Shown here piece by piece: positions 63,928-64,000 of a stretch of 64,000 nucleotides of DNA (positions are counted from its first letter, which is position 1; every line of letters starts with the position of its first letter). The notes beneath the pieces were generated by a model. The model saw only the letters and a list, made by a program, of their open reading frames with translations, searched no databases and was not told the origin of the DNA. Location of the stretch: positions 744,001 through 808,000 of the forward strand of contig NZ_SRLA01000001.1 in NCBI RefSeq assembly GCF_004745825.1. The letters run 5' to 3'. The stretch comes from Hymenobacter fodinae. GTDB taxonomy: Bacteria; Bacteroidota; Bacteroidia; Cytophagales; Hymenobacteraceae. A program made the translations under genes and the position numbers.

Positions 63928-64000
63928 CTATGCCCGGCCGTAACCGCGTTGCCATACCTTATACCAATACTTGTTGGCAGGGTAACGGCGGGTGGGGGTT
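63928..64000 (-). CDS. C-terminal end of a minus-strand gene, cut by window edge
   Basis: An open frame continues from the window edge to TAG (63930-63928) and encodes about 23 residues ending YPANKYWYKVWQRGYGRA. The aromatic, basic composition and good codon usage look like a true protein end. Family not recognised. Confidence 0.45.
   Translation of the reverse strand, partial: TPTRRYPANKYWYKVWQRGYGRA

Noticed and set aside
1..64000. CRISPR arrays, phage genes, insertion sequences, integrases
   Set aside because: No regularly spaced direct repeats, no transposase or integrase motifs and no phage structural genes seen anywhere.

Overview
The window looks like chromosomal DNA of a Hymenobacter-type member of the Cytophagales (Bacteroidota), moderately GC-rich. 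The evidence is: a complete SprA, the giant outer-membrane subunit of the type IX secretion system (T9SS); three secreted proteins with T9SS sorting tails (two type A, one type B); a Bacteroidetes-type glutaminyl cyclase; DUF4292 and DUF3078 proteins; and repeated TAnnTTTG promoter boxes, the Bacteroidota -7 element. I see no phage, insertion sequence, CRISPR array, plasmid or rRNA genes. Almost everything is housekeeping, envelope or secretion related.

Layout. 1-890: a J-domain protein (cut by the window edge) coupled to an unknown gene. 1554-9400: a secreted zincin-like protein with a T9SS tail, a SpoU-type RNA methyltransferase, MutS, tRNA-Gly(GCC), tRNA-Leu(TAA) and methionine aminopeptidase. 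9400-15300: a 4-fold beta-flower protein, a MoxR ATPase, a hexapeptide acyltransferase overlapping a polysaccharide flippase, YicC and an unknown exported protein. 15300-29200 (all minus strand): maeB, a truncated DUF885 gene, ruvA, sprA, gcvH, vanZ-like and an M28 peptidase. 29400-42400 (minus except one gene): flippase, dut, sugar nucleotidyltransferase, TPR protein, DUF4292 lipoprotein, EnvC-like protein, two TatA genes, gatA and a LysM transglycosylase; a GAF-LytTR regulator sits inside this run on the other strand. 42500-51700: enoyl-CoA hydratase, mscL, DUF3078 barrel, a small basic exported protein, an outer-membrane barrel, and rimP-nusA-infB. 51800-64000: a huge type-B T9SS cargo protein, an exo/endonuclease-phosphatase family protein, cysS, glutaminyl cyclase, GNAT, LD-carboxypeptidase, a tandem pair of secreted alpha/beta hydrolases and the tail of a further minus-strand gene.

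Functional links. SprA would export the three tailed cargo proteins. Many exported proteins expose Gln after signal cleavage, and the periplasmic glutaminyl cyclase would be expected to cyclise it. The EnvC-like, LysM transglycosylase, LD-carboxypeptidase and flippase genes serve the cell wall and surface polysaccharide. rimP-nusA-infB, cysS, gatA and the tRNAs serve translation.

The most unusual signal is not a gene. The 9-mer CTAGGCCAC (reverse complement GTGGCCTAG) occurs about 30 times by my reading, where under one is expected by base composition. It is enriched between genes, is often arranged as facing inverted pairs that form terminator-like hairpins, and in several genes it supplies the stop codon. 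This is the arrangement known for DNA uptake sequences in Neisseria and Pasteurellaceae, and it deserves a genome-wide test. Secondary signals are a perfect 35-bp hairpin, possibly leaderless genes, a MITE-like structured element upstream of the cyclase gene, and an orphan terminator that may end a small RNA.
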